From Haemophilus influenzae (GTDB lineage Bacteria; Pseudomonadota; Gammaproteobacteria; Enterobacterales; Pasteurellaceae): DNA of 64,000 nucleotides. A program made the translations under genes and the position numbers. Each line of letters begins with the position of its first letter. Positions within the stretch are counted from its first letter, which is position 1. Positions 11,624 to 20,678 of the stretch are shown here, piece after piece. The notes under the pieces were generated by a model. It was not told the origin of the DNA. It made no database searches and worked only from the letters and a program-made list of their open reading frames with translations. The stretch covers positions 1,488,001 through 1,552,000 of the forward strand of contig NZ_LN831035.1 in assembly GCF_001457655.1 (NCBI RefSeq), read 5' to 3'.

Positions 11624-12352
11624 TTATTTTACTAATTCAGTTTGCATATACATTAATCGATCTATATTCGTTAAATAATGCCCTAATTCTTGTTCTTCGG
11701 GTTTATGTAAATAAGGAATTTTACCTAAAAGCGGCGCATCAATATGTTCAACAAGTAAATCAACAATTTCTGCATAATGGCTTAATAATGGATTAATTCG
11801 ATTTGCTATCCAACCTAATAATGGCACACCCAACTGTTGGATAACCTTTACCGTTAATAAAGCGTGATTTACACAACCATCTTTAATTCCAACTACAAGT
11901 ACTACTGGCATTTTTCGTTGAGTAATCCAATCTGCAAAACTTTTTCCTTCTGCCATTGGTGTCATTAAACCAAAAGATCCTTCCACCACAACAGATTGAT
12001 AAGTTTGATTCAAACGCGTTAAATCACAATTAATTTTATCTAATTTAATTCGCATTTTATCTTGCGTGAGCATTGGTGCACAGTGACTAAAAGTATAGCT
12101 ATTAATATCCTGATAAGACACATTTTCCTTTGTTGAATGCATCAGCGTTAATACATCAGCATTTACGAAATTATCATAATCAGATGTATTTTCAGACTGC
12201 GCAACAGGATAAATACTCTCTTCTCCACAACAAGCAATGGGTTTATAGCCGACAACTTGCACTCCCTGCCCTTGCAAGGCTTGAATCATTGCGCGTGCTG
12301 CTGTTGTTTTCCCCACATTCGTATCTGTCCCAGCGACAAAAAAGCTACTCAT
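11624..12352 (-). CDS. bioD: dethiobiotin synthase-like protein (BioD family)
   Basis: 242 residues. The P-loop is at the N-terminus (GTDTNVGKTTAARA, residues 8-21). GSFGLMTP near 127 stands where biotin enzymes have E-GAGG, so the middle motif is less canonical than in the bioD of biotin clusters. It carboxylates diaminopelargonic acid to dethiobiotin. It stands alone, not with bioABFC. I recall that H. influenzae has a second bioD in the biotin operon, making this the paralogue. Confidence 0.82.
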   Translation of the reverse strand: MSSFFVAGTDTNVGKTTAARAMIQALQGQGVQVVGYKPIACCGEESIYPVAQSENTSDYDNFVNADVLTLMHSTKENVSYQDINSYTFSHCAPMLTQDKMRIKLDKINCDLTRLNQTYQSVVVEGSFGLMTPMAEGKSFADWITQRKMPVVLVVGIKDGCVNHALLTVKVIQQLGVPLLGWIANRINPLLSHYAEIVDLLVEHIDAPLLGKIPYLHKPEEQELGHYLTNIDRLMYMQTELVK

Positions 12353-12453
12353 TTTTTTCTCCTTTAAAAAGTGCGGTGGATTTTAAAGGAATTTTTTATT
12401 TAATAATTTGAGATAACGCAAATTTTCACTTTTTTATCTTAGAAATAGACAAA

Positions 12454-12720
12454 TTATTTGATCTCACTCAAGCTATTAAATAAACCATCATCTTGTTTTG
12501 CTATTTGTAAATAAAATCCTTGGTGTTTAATTGTTTCCAATACTTCATTACAATCTACATTGTGTAATGCTTTACGCCCAAGCAGATTAAACATCATTAC
12601 TAATTCTGGTTTACCAAAATGTTCGAGTAAAACGCTGGGAACTGAAGAAAAATCCTCTCTATCGGCAACATAAAGGTAGCTTCCTAACTTCTTTTTACTT
12701 TTATAAATGGCACATAACAT
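12454..12720 (-). CDS. YcgL-domain protein (UPF0745)
   Basis: 88 residues from the ATG at 12720 ([18 protein letters not shown]). A longer frame from 12777 would begin inside the folE terminator and lacks family support. The YcgL pattern is complete: [19 protein letters not shown]...R.L and [13 protein letters not shown]. The function is unknown; the fold is a small alpha/beta domain. It is the last gene of the folE direction, behind a terminator. Confidence 0.85.
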   Translation of the reverse strand: MLCAIYKSKKKLGSYLYVADREDFSSVPSVLLEHFGKPELVMMFNLLGRKALHNVDCNEVLETIKHQGFYLQIAKQDDGLFNSLSEIK

Positions 12721-12740
12721 ATTTAATTTCCCGAAATAAA

Positions 12741-12765
12741 AATCCGCACATTTTACGTGCGGATT
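12741..12765 (-). terminator. folE terminator
   Basis: Arms AATCCGCAC and GTGCGGATT with a 7-nt loop, followed on the minus strand by TTTATTTC. It lies between folE and the YcgL gene and resembles but does not contain a full uptake signal. Confidence 0.8.
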
Positions 12766-12780
12766 ACAATTTATCATTTC

Positions 12781-13440
12781 CTATTTTTGAACTGTGGCTA
12801 AAAATTCTTTACGAGTATCTCTATCTTCTAAAAATACGCCACCATAAGCAGATGTGACAGTATAACTATTTGTATCTCTAATACCACGCGCTTTCACACA
12901 GAAATGGGTCGCTTTCACATATACCGCGACATCATCGGTTTCAAGAATGGTTTGAAATGCCGTCAAAAGTTGCTCGGTTAAGCGTTCTTGAACCTGTGGA
13001 CGTTGAGCAAAAAACGAGACAATTCGATTAATTTTAGAAAGACCAATTACCCAATCTTTTGGATAGTACGCCACACAAACTTTACCATCAATCGTCACAA
13101 AATGATGTTCACAAGTGCTTGTTAGCGTGATGTCATTCACTTGCACCATTTCACTGACTTTCATTTGATTTTTTATTTTCGTCATTTTAGGAAAATTGGC
13201 ATAATCCATTCCACTGAAAATCTCATCAATAAACATTTTAGCTAAACGATTTGGCGTTTCTTCCAAACTATCATCTCGCAAATCTAATCCAATCAGTTTC
13301 ATTACTTCATTCATATGTTTTGCAATGCTTTCTCGGCGTTCATTTTTAGCCTGCGTTGGATCAATCATGGGTGTTTCAATGCCTTTCTCAATCAAGGCAT
13401 TTCTTACATTCTGCGCATCCAGTGAAATTTTATTCATCAT
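12781..13440 (-). CDS. folE: GTP cyclohydrolase I
   Basis: 219 residues. The zinc ligands are in [13 protein letters not shown] near 108-120 (Cys and His-His), with a later Cys in [10 protein letters not shown]. It converts GTP to dihydroneopterin triphosphate, the first step of folate synthesis. It is divergent from moeA. Two tandem ATGs (13440 and 13437) both sit behind AGGAAAG. Confidence 0.96.
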   Translation of the reverse strand: MMNKISLDAQNVRNALIEKGIETPMIDPTQAKNERRESIAKHMNEVMKLIGLDLRDDSLEETPNRLAKMFIDEIFSGMDYANFPKMTKIKNQMKVSEMVQVNDITLTSTCEHHFVTIDGKVCVAYYPKDWVIGLSKINRIVSFFAQRPQVQERLTEQLLTAFQTILETDDVAVYVKATHFCVKARGIRDTNSYTVTSAYGGVFLEDRDTRKEFLATVQK

Positions 13441-13573
13441 CGTCTTTCCTGAAAAAATAATCGGCTATTCTAACAAAGGATAATAGGATGGTAAAATGAT
13501 AAAAATTGCAAATTTGAATGAATAAGTCTTTAGAGATAAAATACCGACTTATTTTATTAAATAAGGATTTTCT

Positions 13574-14788
13574 ATGCTTACATTGGATCAAGCTCGCTCG
13601 AAAATGCTCGAACAGATTCCCTTCCCAACTCAAACTGAAAGCTTAAATTTACAAGAAGCCGCCAATCGAATTTGTGCAGAAGATATTATTTCGCCTATCA
13701 ATGTTCCCTCTTTCGATAATTCAGCAATGGATGGCTATGCTGTACGTTTATCGGATTTACAACAATCTTTAACGCTTTCGATAGCAGGAAAATCTTTTGC
13801 AGGTAATCCATTCCAAGAGGAATGGCAATCACTAAGTGCGGTCAGAATTATGACTGGCGCGATGATTCCTGAAGGCGCAGATGCAGTGATAATGCAAGAG
13901 CTAGTGACACTCAATGAAGACGGCACCATCACTTTTAGTGAATTACCTAAACCAAATCAAAACATCCGTCGTATTGGCGAAGATGTAAAAAAAGGCGATG
14001 TGGTATTAGAACAAGGCGCACCGCTTACTCCTGTTTCCTTGCCATTATTAGCCTCTCTAGGCATTGCAGAAGTAAAATGCTATCGCCAATTAAAAGTCGG
14101 CGTACTCTCAACTGGCGATGAACTTGTGGAAGTCGGCAAGCCATTACAAAGTGGACAAATCTATGATACCAACCGTTTCACTGTAAAATTATTACTTGAA
14201 AAACTTAACTGTGAAGTCATTGATTTAGGGCTATTACCTGATAACGAAGCTGAATTTGAAAAAGCATTTATTGCCGCACAAAGCCAAGCCGATTTAGTGA
14301 TTACCAGTGGCGGTGTTTCCGTTGGAGAAGCGGATTTCACTAAAGCGGTATTGGAAAAAGTCGGCAAAGTAAATTTTTGGAAAATCGCAATCAAACCGGG
14401 CAAACCATTCGCTTTTGGTAAATTAGAAAACGCTTGGTTCTGTGGTTTACCCGGTAATCCTGTTTCTGCATTAGTGACATTTTATCAACTTGTACAGCCA
14501 TTAATCGCTAAACTGCAAGGGCAAAAACAATGGAAAAATCCACCGCACTTTTCAGCCATTGCCACAATGAATTTGAAAAAAGCAGTGGGACGTTTAGACT
14601 TCCAACGAGGTTTTTATCACATCAATGAACAAGGTCAAATTGAAGTACAATCAGTGGGATTTCAAGGCTCTCATCTCTTTAGTGCTTTTGTAAAAAGCAA
14701 TTGTTTTATCGTGTTAGAACAAGAACGTGGCAATGTTTCTGCGGGCGAAACAGTGATAATTGAGCCTTTCAATCATTTATTAGGATAA
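13574..14788 (+). CDS. moeA: molybdopterin molybdenumtransferase MoeA
   Basis: 404 residues. The order of parts is N-terminal linker, FDNSAMDGYAV (substrate loop, about 47-57), MTGAMIPEGADAVIMQE near 95, the MoaB/Mog-like domain with STGDEL near 180 and TSGGVSVGEADF near 243, and a beta-barrel C-terminus. It inserts molybdate into adenylylated molybdopterin. It is followed after 3 bases by moeB. Confidence 0.96.
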   Translation: MLTLDQARSKMLEQIPFPTQTESLNLQEAANRICAEDIISPINVPSFDNSAMDGYAVRLSDLQQSLTLSIAGKSFAGNPFQEEWQSLSAVRIMTGAMIPEGADAVIMQELVTLNEDGTITFSELPKPNQNIRRIGEDVKKGDVVLEQGAPLTPVSLPLLASLGIAEVKCYRQLKVGVLSTGDELVEVGKPLQSGQIYDTNRFTVKLLLEKLNCEVIDLGLLPDNEAEFEKAFIAAQSQADLVITSGGVSVGEADFTKAVLEKVGKVNFWKIAIKPGKPFAFGKLENAWFCGLPGNPVSALVTFYQLVQPLIAKLQGQKQWKNPPHFSAIATMNLKKAVGRLDFQRGFYHINEQGQIEVQSVGFQGSHLFSAFVKSNCFIVLEQERGNVSAGETVIIEPFNHLLG

Positions 14789-14791
14789 CAA

Positions 14792-15523
14792 ATGATCGAA
14801 CTTAGTCACGAAGAAGAATTGCGTTATAACCGTCAAATTATTCTTAAAAGCGTAGATTTTGACGGGCAAGAAAAACTTAAAGCAAGCAAAATGCTGATCG
14901 TTGGGCTTGGCGGTTTAGGTTGTGCAGCCAGCCAATATCTCGCAGCAGCAGGCGTTGGGAATTTAACACTGTTGGATTTCGACACAGTTTCTCTTTCGAA
15001 TCTTCAACGACAAGTCTTGCACTGCGATGCTCGCTTGAATATGCCCAAAGTAGAATCAGCTAAAATTGCACTGGAACAAATCAATCCACATATAAACATT
15101 GAGACGATTAATGCTAAGTTAGACGAAAAAAAACTCGCAGAAATCATTCCGCACTTTGATATTGTTTTAGATTGTACAGACAATGTGGAAATCCGTAATC
15201 AATTGGATCGCCAATGTAATCATGCAAAAATTCCATTGATTTCAGGTGCGGCGATTCGAATGGAAGGTCAGGTTTCCGTTTTCACTTATGAACCGAATAC
15301 GCCTACTTATCGTGATCTCAGTAAATTATTTGGACAAAATGTATTAAGCTGTGTAGAAGCTGGCGTGCTTGCACCAATCGTCGGCATTGTGGGCACCATT
15401 CAAGCCTTAGAAGCAATTAAAGTGCGGTTAAAAATCGGTAAGAATTTATGTGGCCGCTTATTGATGATTGATGGTTTTTCGATGAATATCCGAGAAATTA
15501 AACTTCCAACCAATGTGGAATAA
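14792..15523 (+). CDS. moeB: molybdopterin-synthase adenylyltransferase MoeB, without the zinc cysteines
   Basis: 243 residues. The ATP site has GLGGLGCAASQYLAAAG near 38-54 and the conserved R and D residues of the E1-like fold (LQRQVLH, DCTDN). It activates the C-terminal glycine of MoaD. C187 (SCVEAGV) is kept. In E. coli MoeB, C172, C175, C244 and C247 bind zinc. Here the equivalent positions are T172 and D175 (PTYRDLS), and the chain ends at 243 before the second pair. The zinc site is therefore gone, although the rest of the protein is intact. Confidence 0.93.
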   Translation: MIELSHEEELRYNRQIILKSVDFDGQEKLKASKMLIVGLGGLGCAASQYLAAAGVGNLTLLDFDTVSLSNLQRQVLHCDARLNMPKVESAKIALEQINPHINIETINAKLDEKKLAEIIPHFDIVLDCTDNVEIRNQLDRQCNHAKIPLISGAAIRMEGQVSVFTYEPNTPTYRDLSKLFGQNVLSCVEAGVLAPIVGIVGTIQALEAIKVRLKIGKNLCGRLLMIDGFSMNIREIKLPTNVE

Positions 15524-15588
15524 AACCCTTAAAAAGAGAAAAATTTTAACCGCACTTTTTATTAATCATAACCTTTACGACAAACATT

Positions 15589-15912
15589 ATGACAACAGAA
15601 ATTAAAAAACTTGATCCCGATACAGCCATTGATATTGCTTACGATATTTTCTTAGAAATGGCTGGAGAAAATTTAGATCCTGCCGACATTCTTTTATTCA
15701 ACCTACAATTTGAAGAACGCGGTGGTGTGGAATTTGTTGAAACTGCCGATGATTGGGAAGAAGAAATTGGTGTACTGATTGATCCTGAAGAATACGCTGA
15801 AGTGTGGGTGGGATTAGTCAATGAGCAAGATGAAATGGATGATGTATTTGCTAAATTCTTAATTTCTCACCGAGAAGAAGATCGTGAATTTCACGTTATT
15901 TGGAAAAAGTAA
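15589..15912 (+). CDS. putative double-stranded DNA mimic protein (YciU/UPF0263)
   Basis: 107 residues, very acidic, with D/E runs such as ADDWEEEIG and NEQDEMDD. It matches the family represented by H. influenzae HI1450, whose surface charge was proposed to imitate DNA and which was linked to the histone-like HU protein. It follows moeB after a short gap that carries one uptake signal, and ends in a strong terminator. Confidence 0.88.
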   Translation: MTTEIKKLDPDTAIDIAYDIFLEMAGENLDPADILLFNLQFEERGGVEFVETADDWEEEIGVLIDPEEYAEVWVGLVNEQDEMDDVFAKFLISHREEDREFHVIWKK

Positions 15913-15924
15913 CGATAATGTAAA

Positions 15925-15958
15925 AATAAGGGAAATCATCTGATTTCCCTTATTCTTT
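15925..15958 (+). terminator. terminator after the DNA-mimic gene
   Basis: 14-bp perfect arms AATAAGGGAAATCA and TGATTTCCCTTATT with a tight loop, followed by CTTTT. It also faces the converging lysO-like gene. Confidence 0.85.
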
Positions 15959-15978
15959 TCGCTTAAAATTAACGCACA

Positions 15979-16896
15979 TTAAATTGGAAAACTCGAGAAA
16001 AAGACTAATAACAGCGGTGGTAATAAATTTGTGACCATACCAAAAGAAATGGCGATAGGCGTTACTTCAATTCCGCCTGATTTTTGAATAATCGGCAATG
16101 TACAATCTAATGCTGTTGCGCCTGTAATCCCAATAGCTGTAGAGCGATAATGTTGCATAAACAGTGGAATTAAAAATAAACTCAAAATTTCACGCGATAA
16201 ATCATTAAAAAAGGCAATACTCCCCTGCATCGGCCCCCAAGCATTTGTCAGCACGACGCTTGATAAAGAATACCAACCAAATCCCGATGAAAAGGCTAAA
16301 CCTTGAGTAATCGGAATACTTAGAAAAAATGCCGAAATAACACCACCAACTAAAGAACTTAGGGTAAAAATCGCTCCCATCATTAAACCTTGCTTATTTA
16401 GCAAGACTTCTTTCAAGGAAATGCCATTGTTACGAAGTTGAATTCCCACAAAAAAGATCAAAGCAATAAGCACGTAAAGATTGGAACCATGTGGGAAATG
16501 CAACCAATCATTACACAGCCAACCTAAAACGATGCCAATAATCACCGCACTTAATAATTTAATTGAGTCTATTAACGAATGCCAACGAGATGGCAATTCT
16601 CCCTGTAAATAATTAACAGGCTTAGGCAAAGTGCTGTCATAAATAGCCAAACCTAGGATATTACAAGTCAGAATGATAGCCGATAGCCCTAAAGCGGTCA
16701 TACCAATAATTGGCAATTTTTGTTCTAAATGCTCTAGCTGACCAAGCATAAACCCCATCATAAATAAAATAATGTACAGTAATAACATCACTATTTTATT
16801 TATGAATGCCAAGGTATTTTGATTCTGTATTTTGACTAAATACCCCAACATCATCGGCACAAGTACGATAAGCAATCCGTTAATAATTTCTTCCAT
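15979..16896 (-). CDS. lysine exporter of the LysO (YbjE) family
   Basis: 305 residues, about eight hydrophobic segments. The C-terminal DUF340-type signature is present: SGFGWYSLSSVVLT near 208, FFNDLSREILSLF near 232, and GITGATALDCTLPII near 260. LysO exports L-lysine and the toxic analogue thialysine in E. coli. A 240-base AT-rich gap lies upstream, in which I see no riboswitch. Substrate is inferred from family only. Confidence 0.82.
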   Translation of the reverse strand: MEEIINGLLIVLVPMMLGYLVKIQNQNTLAFINKIVMLLLYIILFMMGFMLGQLEHLEQKLPIIGMTALGLSAIILTCNILGLAIYDSTLPKPVNYLQGELPSRWHSLIDSIKLLSAVIIGIVLGWLCNDWLHFPHGSNLYVLIALIFFVGIQLRNNGISLKEVLLNKQGLMMGAIFTLSSLVGGVISAFFLSIPITQGLAFSSGFGWYSLSSVVLTNAWGPMQGSIAFFNDLSREILSLFLIPLFMQHYRSTAIGITGATALDCTLPIIQKSGGIEVTPIAISFGMVTNLLPPLLLVFFSSFPI

Positions 16897-17103
16897 TATT
16901 TTCCTTTTTGTAGATCACTGCACTTTATTTAATTTTCAAAGATAATTTGAATAAATATTGCAGTAAAAATAAAAATTACTTATACAAGCAATAAAATCAT
17001 ACCGCTTATAATATATATTTTTTATCAATCTACCAAACGCTCAATGAACAAACTTTCTATGTAGGATATTTTATCTCTTTATTATGTAAAAACGAGGATA
17101 TAA

Positions 17104-17131
17104 AAAAGCGGCTAAAAAATAAGCCGCTTTT
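17104..17131 (-). terminator. terminator of the msrAB-ccdA-tlpA unit
   Basis: Arms AAAAGCGGCT and AGCCGCTTTT with an 8-nt loop, and a T-run on the minus strand. It ends the three-gene redox unit. Confidence 0.85.
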
Positions 17132-17136
17132 CATCA

Positions 17137-17607
17137 TTATTTCCCTGCAAAAACTTTAATTTGCTCTGCACCTAAATGCCCTGGTACGGTTTTTTTCAGG
17201 TTTAGATCGCTATCTAAAAAGAGATTGAACGGATAGCCACGCACTCTTGCTTTGTCAATGATTTCGCCTTTTTCATCTAAAAGCACCGTGATATTTTTAT
17301 ATTCTAATCCTTTGTACCATTCAATAAAATCAGCGGTGTCTTTTTCGCCTTTGTGATCGGGCGAAACAATGGTTATGACTTCAAATCCACGATCTTTTTC
17401 TGCACTTAAATCATCAATTTCAGCTAAGCCAGCCAAGCAAATTGGACACCAAGATGCCCACATTTTTACATACACAGGTTTGCCTTTATATTGGCTTAAA
17501 GTAACTGGCTGATTGTTTAAGTCTTTGAGTTGCACATCCGCCAAATTAGTTTGTGCAAAAGTGTTTAGGCTGAATGCCATTAGAAATATTGATAATAGTT
17601 TTTTCAT
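17137..17607 (-). CDS. periplasmic TlpA/ResA-like thioredoxin
   Basis: 156 residues. The signal peptide is MKKLLSIFLMAFSLNTFAQ with cleavage near A18. The thioredoxin fold has WASWCPIC at about 50-57, and the cis-proline region is RGYPFNLFLD. It is placed after ccdA and msrAB in one direction. I infer that it carries electrons from the CcdA-like protein to periplasmic MsrAB. The CPIC active site is unusual compared with CPPC or CPYC of TlpA/DsbE. Confidence 0.87.
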   Translation of the reverse strand: MKKLLSIFLMAFSLNTFAQTNLADVQLKDLNNQPVTLSQYKGKPVYVKMWASWCPICLAGLAEIDDLSAEKDRGFEVITIVSPDHKGEKDTADFIEWYKGLEYKNITVLLDEKGEIIDKARVRGYPFNLFLDSDLNLKKTVPGHLGAEQIKVFAGK

Positions 17608-17649
17608 TGCTTTTTTCCTTTTATAAATTTCTTTTGTTGAGGTTATGTT

Positions 17650-18291
17650 TTACGAAAAATTATTCGTAATTAATAAAATACCCATCACGATAATTAAAAT
17701 TCCGCCACCGATTTTAAATTTGTCTAAGTGTTTATTTAACCCTTTGGCACGTTTGAGCAAGCTGTCAGATAAGAACGAAAACAGTACAAACGGGGTCGCA
17801 AGCCCTAAGACATAAACAAACATCATTGATGCACCGTAAAGTGCAGAGCCTTCATCGCCTGATAAAGCTAACACGGAAGCCAGAATCGGGCCAATACAAG
17901 GTGTCCAACCAAGACTAAACGTTAAACCAAGAACAAATGCCTCAAGTGCGGTTGATTTTCCTGATGTTTTTATTTCCACCAATTTCGTGCGTTCCAACAA
18001 ACCAATTTTGAAAATGCCAAGTTGATGAATACCCAAAATAATCACGATAACGCCAGCGATAATGCGGGTAGTGTTACTAAATAAAATATTCCCTAAAAAA
18101 CCAAAACTAAAGCCTAAACTGACAAATGTAAGGGAAAGCCCTAAAATAAATAAAAAAGTATTTAAGACTTTTTTACCGCCTTTACTCAAAATACCAAAAT
18201 AAATTGGAATAATCGGGAAAATACAAGGCGAAAGAAAAGAAGCAAGCCCAGCTAAAAATACAGTTCCAATAAGGAGTTGCTGATCTAACAT
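17650..18291 (-). CDS. CcdA/DsbD-type thiol-electron transporter
   Basis: 213 residues with about six membrane helices. The two redox cysteines are C23 in LSPCIFPIIP and C132 in GWTPCIGPILASV, the hallmark of the CcdA half of DsbD. It moves reducing equivalents from cytoplasmic thioredoxin to the periplasm. It lies between the TlpA-like gene and msrAB (11 bp from msrAB), so the likely client is methionine-sulfoxide repair, not cytochrome c. Confidence 0.9.
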   Translation of the reverse strand: MLDQQLLIGTVFLAGLASFLSPCIFPIIPIYFGILSKGGKKVLNTFLFILGLSLTFVSLGFSFGFLGNILFSNTTRIIAGVIVIILGIHQLGIFKIGLLERTKLVEIKTSGKSTALEAFVLGLTFSLGWTPCIGPILASVLALSGDEGSALYGASMMFVYVLGLATPFVLFSFLSDSLLKRAKGLNKHLDKFKIGGGILIIVMGILLITNNFS

Positions 18292-18302
18292 CCTACATCT
18301 CC

Positions 18303-19364
18303 TTATTTTTTAATGGATTGAATCAAATATCCGTATCCTGCCTTTTCCATTTCAGCTAACGGAATAAATTTAATTGATGCACTGTTAATGCAATAACGTA
18401 AACCACCTTTATCTTTCGGGCCGTCGTCAAAAACGTGTCCTAAATGGGCATTGCCCGCACGACTTAACACTTCGGTACGTTGCATATTGAAGCTATTGTC
18501 GGTTTCATAATGCACTACATCTTTAATGATCGGTTTCGTAAAGCTTGGCCAGCCACAACCTGATTCAAATTTATCATTTGAAGAGAAAACAGGCTCGCCT
18601 GTAGTGACATCAACATAAATACCGGGTTGGAAGTTATCCCAATATTCGTTACTAAAAGAGCGTTCAGTATGTTTATTTTGAGTAACGGAATATTGCAACG
18701 GTGTCAATTTCGCTTTGAGTTCTGCATCACTCGGTTTCGGATAATCTTTTTCGTCAATCACAGGTTCATCTGCTTTGGTAATATCAATATGGCAATAACC
18801 ATTTGGATTTTTCTTCAAATAATCCTGATGATATTCTTCTGCTACGATGTAATTTTTAATCGGCTGCACCTCAATTTGTACTGGTTTTTTATATTTGGTT
18901 TGAAGCTGGGCGAGAGCTTGTTCGATCACTGCTTTATCTGCCCCATCTTGATAATAAATCCCTGTGCGATATTGTCTACCACGGTCGTTACCTTGTTTGT
19001 TTACACTCGTTGGATCAATCACTTTAAAATAATATTTAAGCAATTTATCTAACGAAATTTGGTTTGCATCGTAAGTGACTTTTACCGTTTCTGCGTGATC
19101 GGTTAGCCCAATCATATGATAACTGGTTTTCCCCGTATTACCATTGGCATAGCCAGAAATCGCATCTTTCACACCGTGAATACGCTCCATATATGCTTCC
19201 ATACCCCAGAAACAACCACCAGCAAGATAAATTTCTCGGATGTTTTGCGTATTTTCCATTACCATTTTTTGTTCTCCAGATGATGATGTTGAATTTTGTA
19301 TTGCTAAAGTTGGTGCTGCACAGCAAAGTGCGGTAATAAATAGAAATGTTTTTGATAGTTTCAT
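18303..19364 (-). CDS. msrAB: exported methionine sulfoxide reductase MsrAB fusion
   Basis: 353 residues. The signal peptide covers 1-21 (ends APTLA). The MsrA domain has the catalytic C51 in GCFWGME and covers to about 200; MsrB follows from about 215, with SGCGWPSF (C270), [10 protein letters not shown] and the catalytic [11 protein letters not shown] (C325). The zinc CXXC pairs of many MsrB proteins are missing. It repairs both Met-S-O and Met-R-O epimers in surface proteins. Unlike Neisseria PilB, there is no N-terminal thioredoxin domain; that part is the separate TlpA-like gene two genes on. Confidence 0.95.
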   Translation of the reverse strand: MKLSKTFLFITALCCAAPTLAIQNSTSSSGEQKMVMENTQNIREIYLAGGCFWGMEAYMERIHGVKDAISGYANGNTGKTSYHMIGLTDHAETVKVTYDANQISLDKLLKYYFKVIDPTSVNKQGNDRGRQYRTGIYYQDGADKAVIEQALAQLQTKYKKPVQIEVQPIKNYIVAEEYHQDYLKKNPNGYCHIDITKADEPVIDEKDYPKPSDAELKAKLTPLQYSVTQNKHTERSFSNEYWDNFQPGIYVDVTTGEPVFSSNDKFESGCGWPSFTKPIIKDVVHYETDNSFNMQRTEVLSRAGNAHLGHVFDDGPKDKGGLRYCINSASIKFIPLAEMEKAGYGYLIQSIKK

Positions 19365-19403
19365 TGCTTTTCCTTATGAAGTAAAAATTAACGTTACATA
19401 AGG

Positions 19404-19432
19404 TTAGACGGCGGATAATTCGATTTCTTACA
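19404..19432 (-). promoter_or_regulatory. candidate ECF-sigma promoter of msrAB
   Basis: On the minus strand, TGTAA (complement of 19428-19432) and CGTCTAA (complement of 19404-19410) are separated by 17 nt, about 40 bases before the msrAB start. A TGTAA element is also found before the nearby ECF sigma gene (complement of 21292-21296), with a weaker -10. The match to a sigma-specific promoter is an inference. Confidence 0.35.
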
Positions 19433-19499
19433 GATTTTTGCAAAATTTTTAAAGAAATTGATTAAAATCCATTGTTATAACCAATAATAAAGCGTTAAG

Positions 19500-20402
19500 A
19501 TGCCCAATCTCCCCCTCTTTTCTAAGGTAAAAATCTATATGCAATCACATTCCATTCCTTCACTTTATCACAAAGCGATTAGTTTTATGGTATCAGCGTA
19601 CTTTTCCATTACCTTGATGAATGTATTTGTCAAAACCGCTTCTCAAACAATCCCTGCAAGTGAAACCTTATTTTCACGCTTTTTAATCGGCTTGCTTTTC
19701 TTACTTCCTTTTGTGATTAAAGATCGCGATTTTAAAGTGGATACTCGTCAATGGAAATTTTTAATCCTGCGTAATGCCGCGGGTGTATCGAATATGTTGA
19801 TTAACTTTTATGTCGTGAAGTTCTTACCGCTTTCCATCGCTGTCTTATTGATGAATACCTCTGCCCTATTTATCCCGATTTTATTGCTTTTTTTCCATCA
19901 AAAAACACCGCTTAATGTGCTTTTATGTAGCTTAATCGGTTTTCTTGGCGTTTCCATTATTTTACTCACCAATCACAATGGCAATGTTGATCCTATTTAT
20001 GTGCTGATTGGATTATCTGGTGCTGTATTAGCGGGAATGGCATTTATTGGCTTACAAGAATTAAACAAATACAACACACCAAAAAATATCGTATTTTATT
20101 TTCATCTGATTGGTACGTTCATGTTACCAGTCTTCTTTATTAACCAATGGAAAATCCCTAATTTATACGAGCTTGGCTTATTACTATTGGTGGGCGGTTT
20201 CGGATTGATTTTCCAATTATTACTCACGCGCGCTTTTAAATACGCACCCGCCAATATCATTACTCCTTTTGCTTTCACTGGCGTGGTTTTCTCTAGCGTT
20301 TTCGACTGGCTCTTTTGGCATCATACGCCTAACCTCTATTTTTGGCTCGGTGCAGTTATAATTGTGGGCGCAGTGAGTTTATTGGCGAAGCTGAAGAAAT
20401 AA
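19500..20402 (+). CDS. EamA/DMT-family membrane transporter
   Basis: 300 residues and about ten membrane helices in two EamA repeats (about 25-150 and 165-295). It has no visible substrate-specific motif. ATG 19500 has little of a ribosome site; ATG 19539 (MQSHSIPSLYH) is a good alternative and fits the family better. It diverges from msrAB. Family members export amino acids, nucleosides or sugars; the substrate here is unknown. Confidence 0.8.
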   Translation: MPNLPLFSKVKIYMQSHSIPSLYHKAISFMVSAYFSITLMNVFVKTASQTIPASETLFSRFLIGLLFLLPFVIKDRDFKVDTRQWKFLILRNAAGVSNMLINFYVVKFLPLSIAVLLMNTSALFIPILLLFFHQKTPLNVLLCSLIGFLGVSIILLTNHNGNVDPIYVLIGLSGAVLAGMAFIGLQELNKYNTPKNIVFYFHLIGTFMLPVFFINQWKIPNLYELGLLLLVGGFGLIFQLLLTRAFKYAPANIITPFAFTGVVFSSVFDWLFWHHTPNLYFWLGAVIIVGAVSLLAKLKK

Positions 20403-20496
20403 AACCTTTGAGATTACAAAATGCCGTATGGATAAGTTAGAAATACCGCTATAAAGTGCGGTCAAAATAGCGGATTTTTTAATACTTTCATCACTC

Positions 20497-20670
20497 TTAA
20501 TGTGAATCTTTAAATTTCTTCATCATCATACTTAAGGTTTTGCAATTTCTTTGAAAACGACGACAACGCGAGCACATAGCTAAATGCACTTTTAGCCCTA
20601 CTTTTTCTTGTATATCTAATGAACGTTCGTGCGATTCGGAAATCATTCGAGTGGCTTGGCGACAACGCAT
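20497..20670 (-). CDS. small zinc-finger anti-sigma factor
   Basis: 57 residues from the ATG at 20670, 8 bp after the sigma factor stop, with AGGAGAG in front. The metal motif HLAMCSRCRRF (H29, C33, C36) is the HXXXCXXC of zinc anti-sigma factors, resembling Neisseria MseR. It starts MRCRQATRMISESHERSLD. It should hold the adjacent ECF sigma factor inactive until its cysteines are oxidised. Confidence 0.82.
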   Translation of the reverse strand: MRCRQATRMISESHERSLDIQEKVGLKVHLAMCSRCRRFQRNCKTLSMMMKKFKDSH

Positions 20671-20678
20671 AATCTCTC

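Noticed and set aside
16897..17100. Lysine riboswitch before the LysO-type gene
   Set aside because: About 200 AT-rich bases without the paired stems or conserved core needed.
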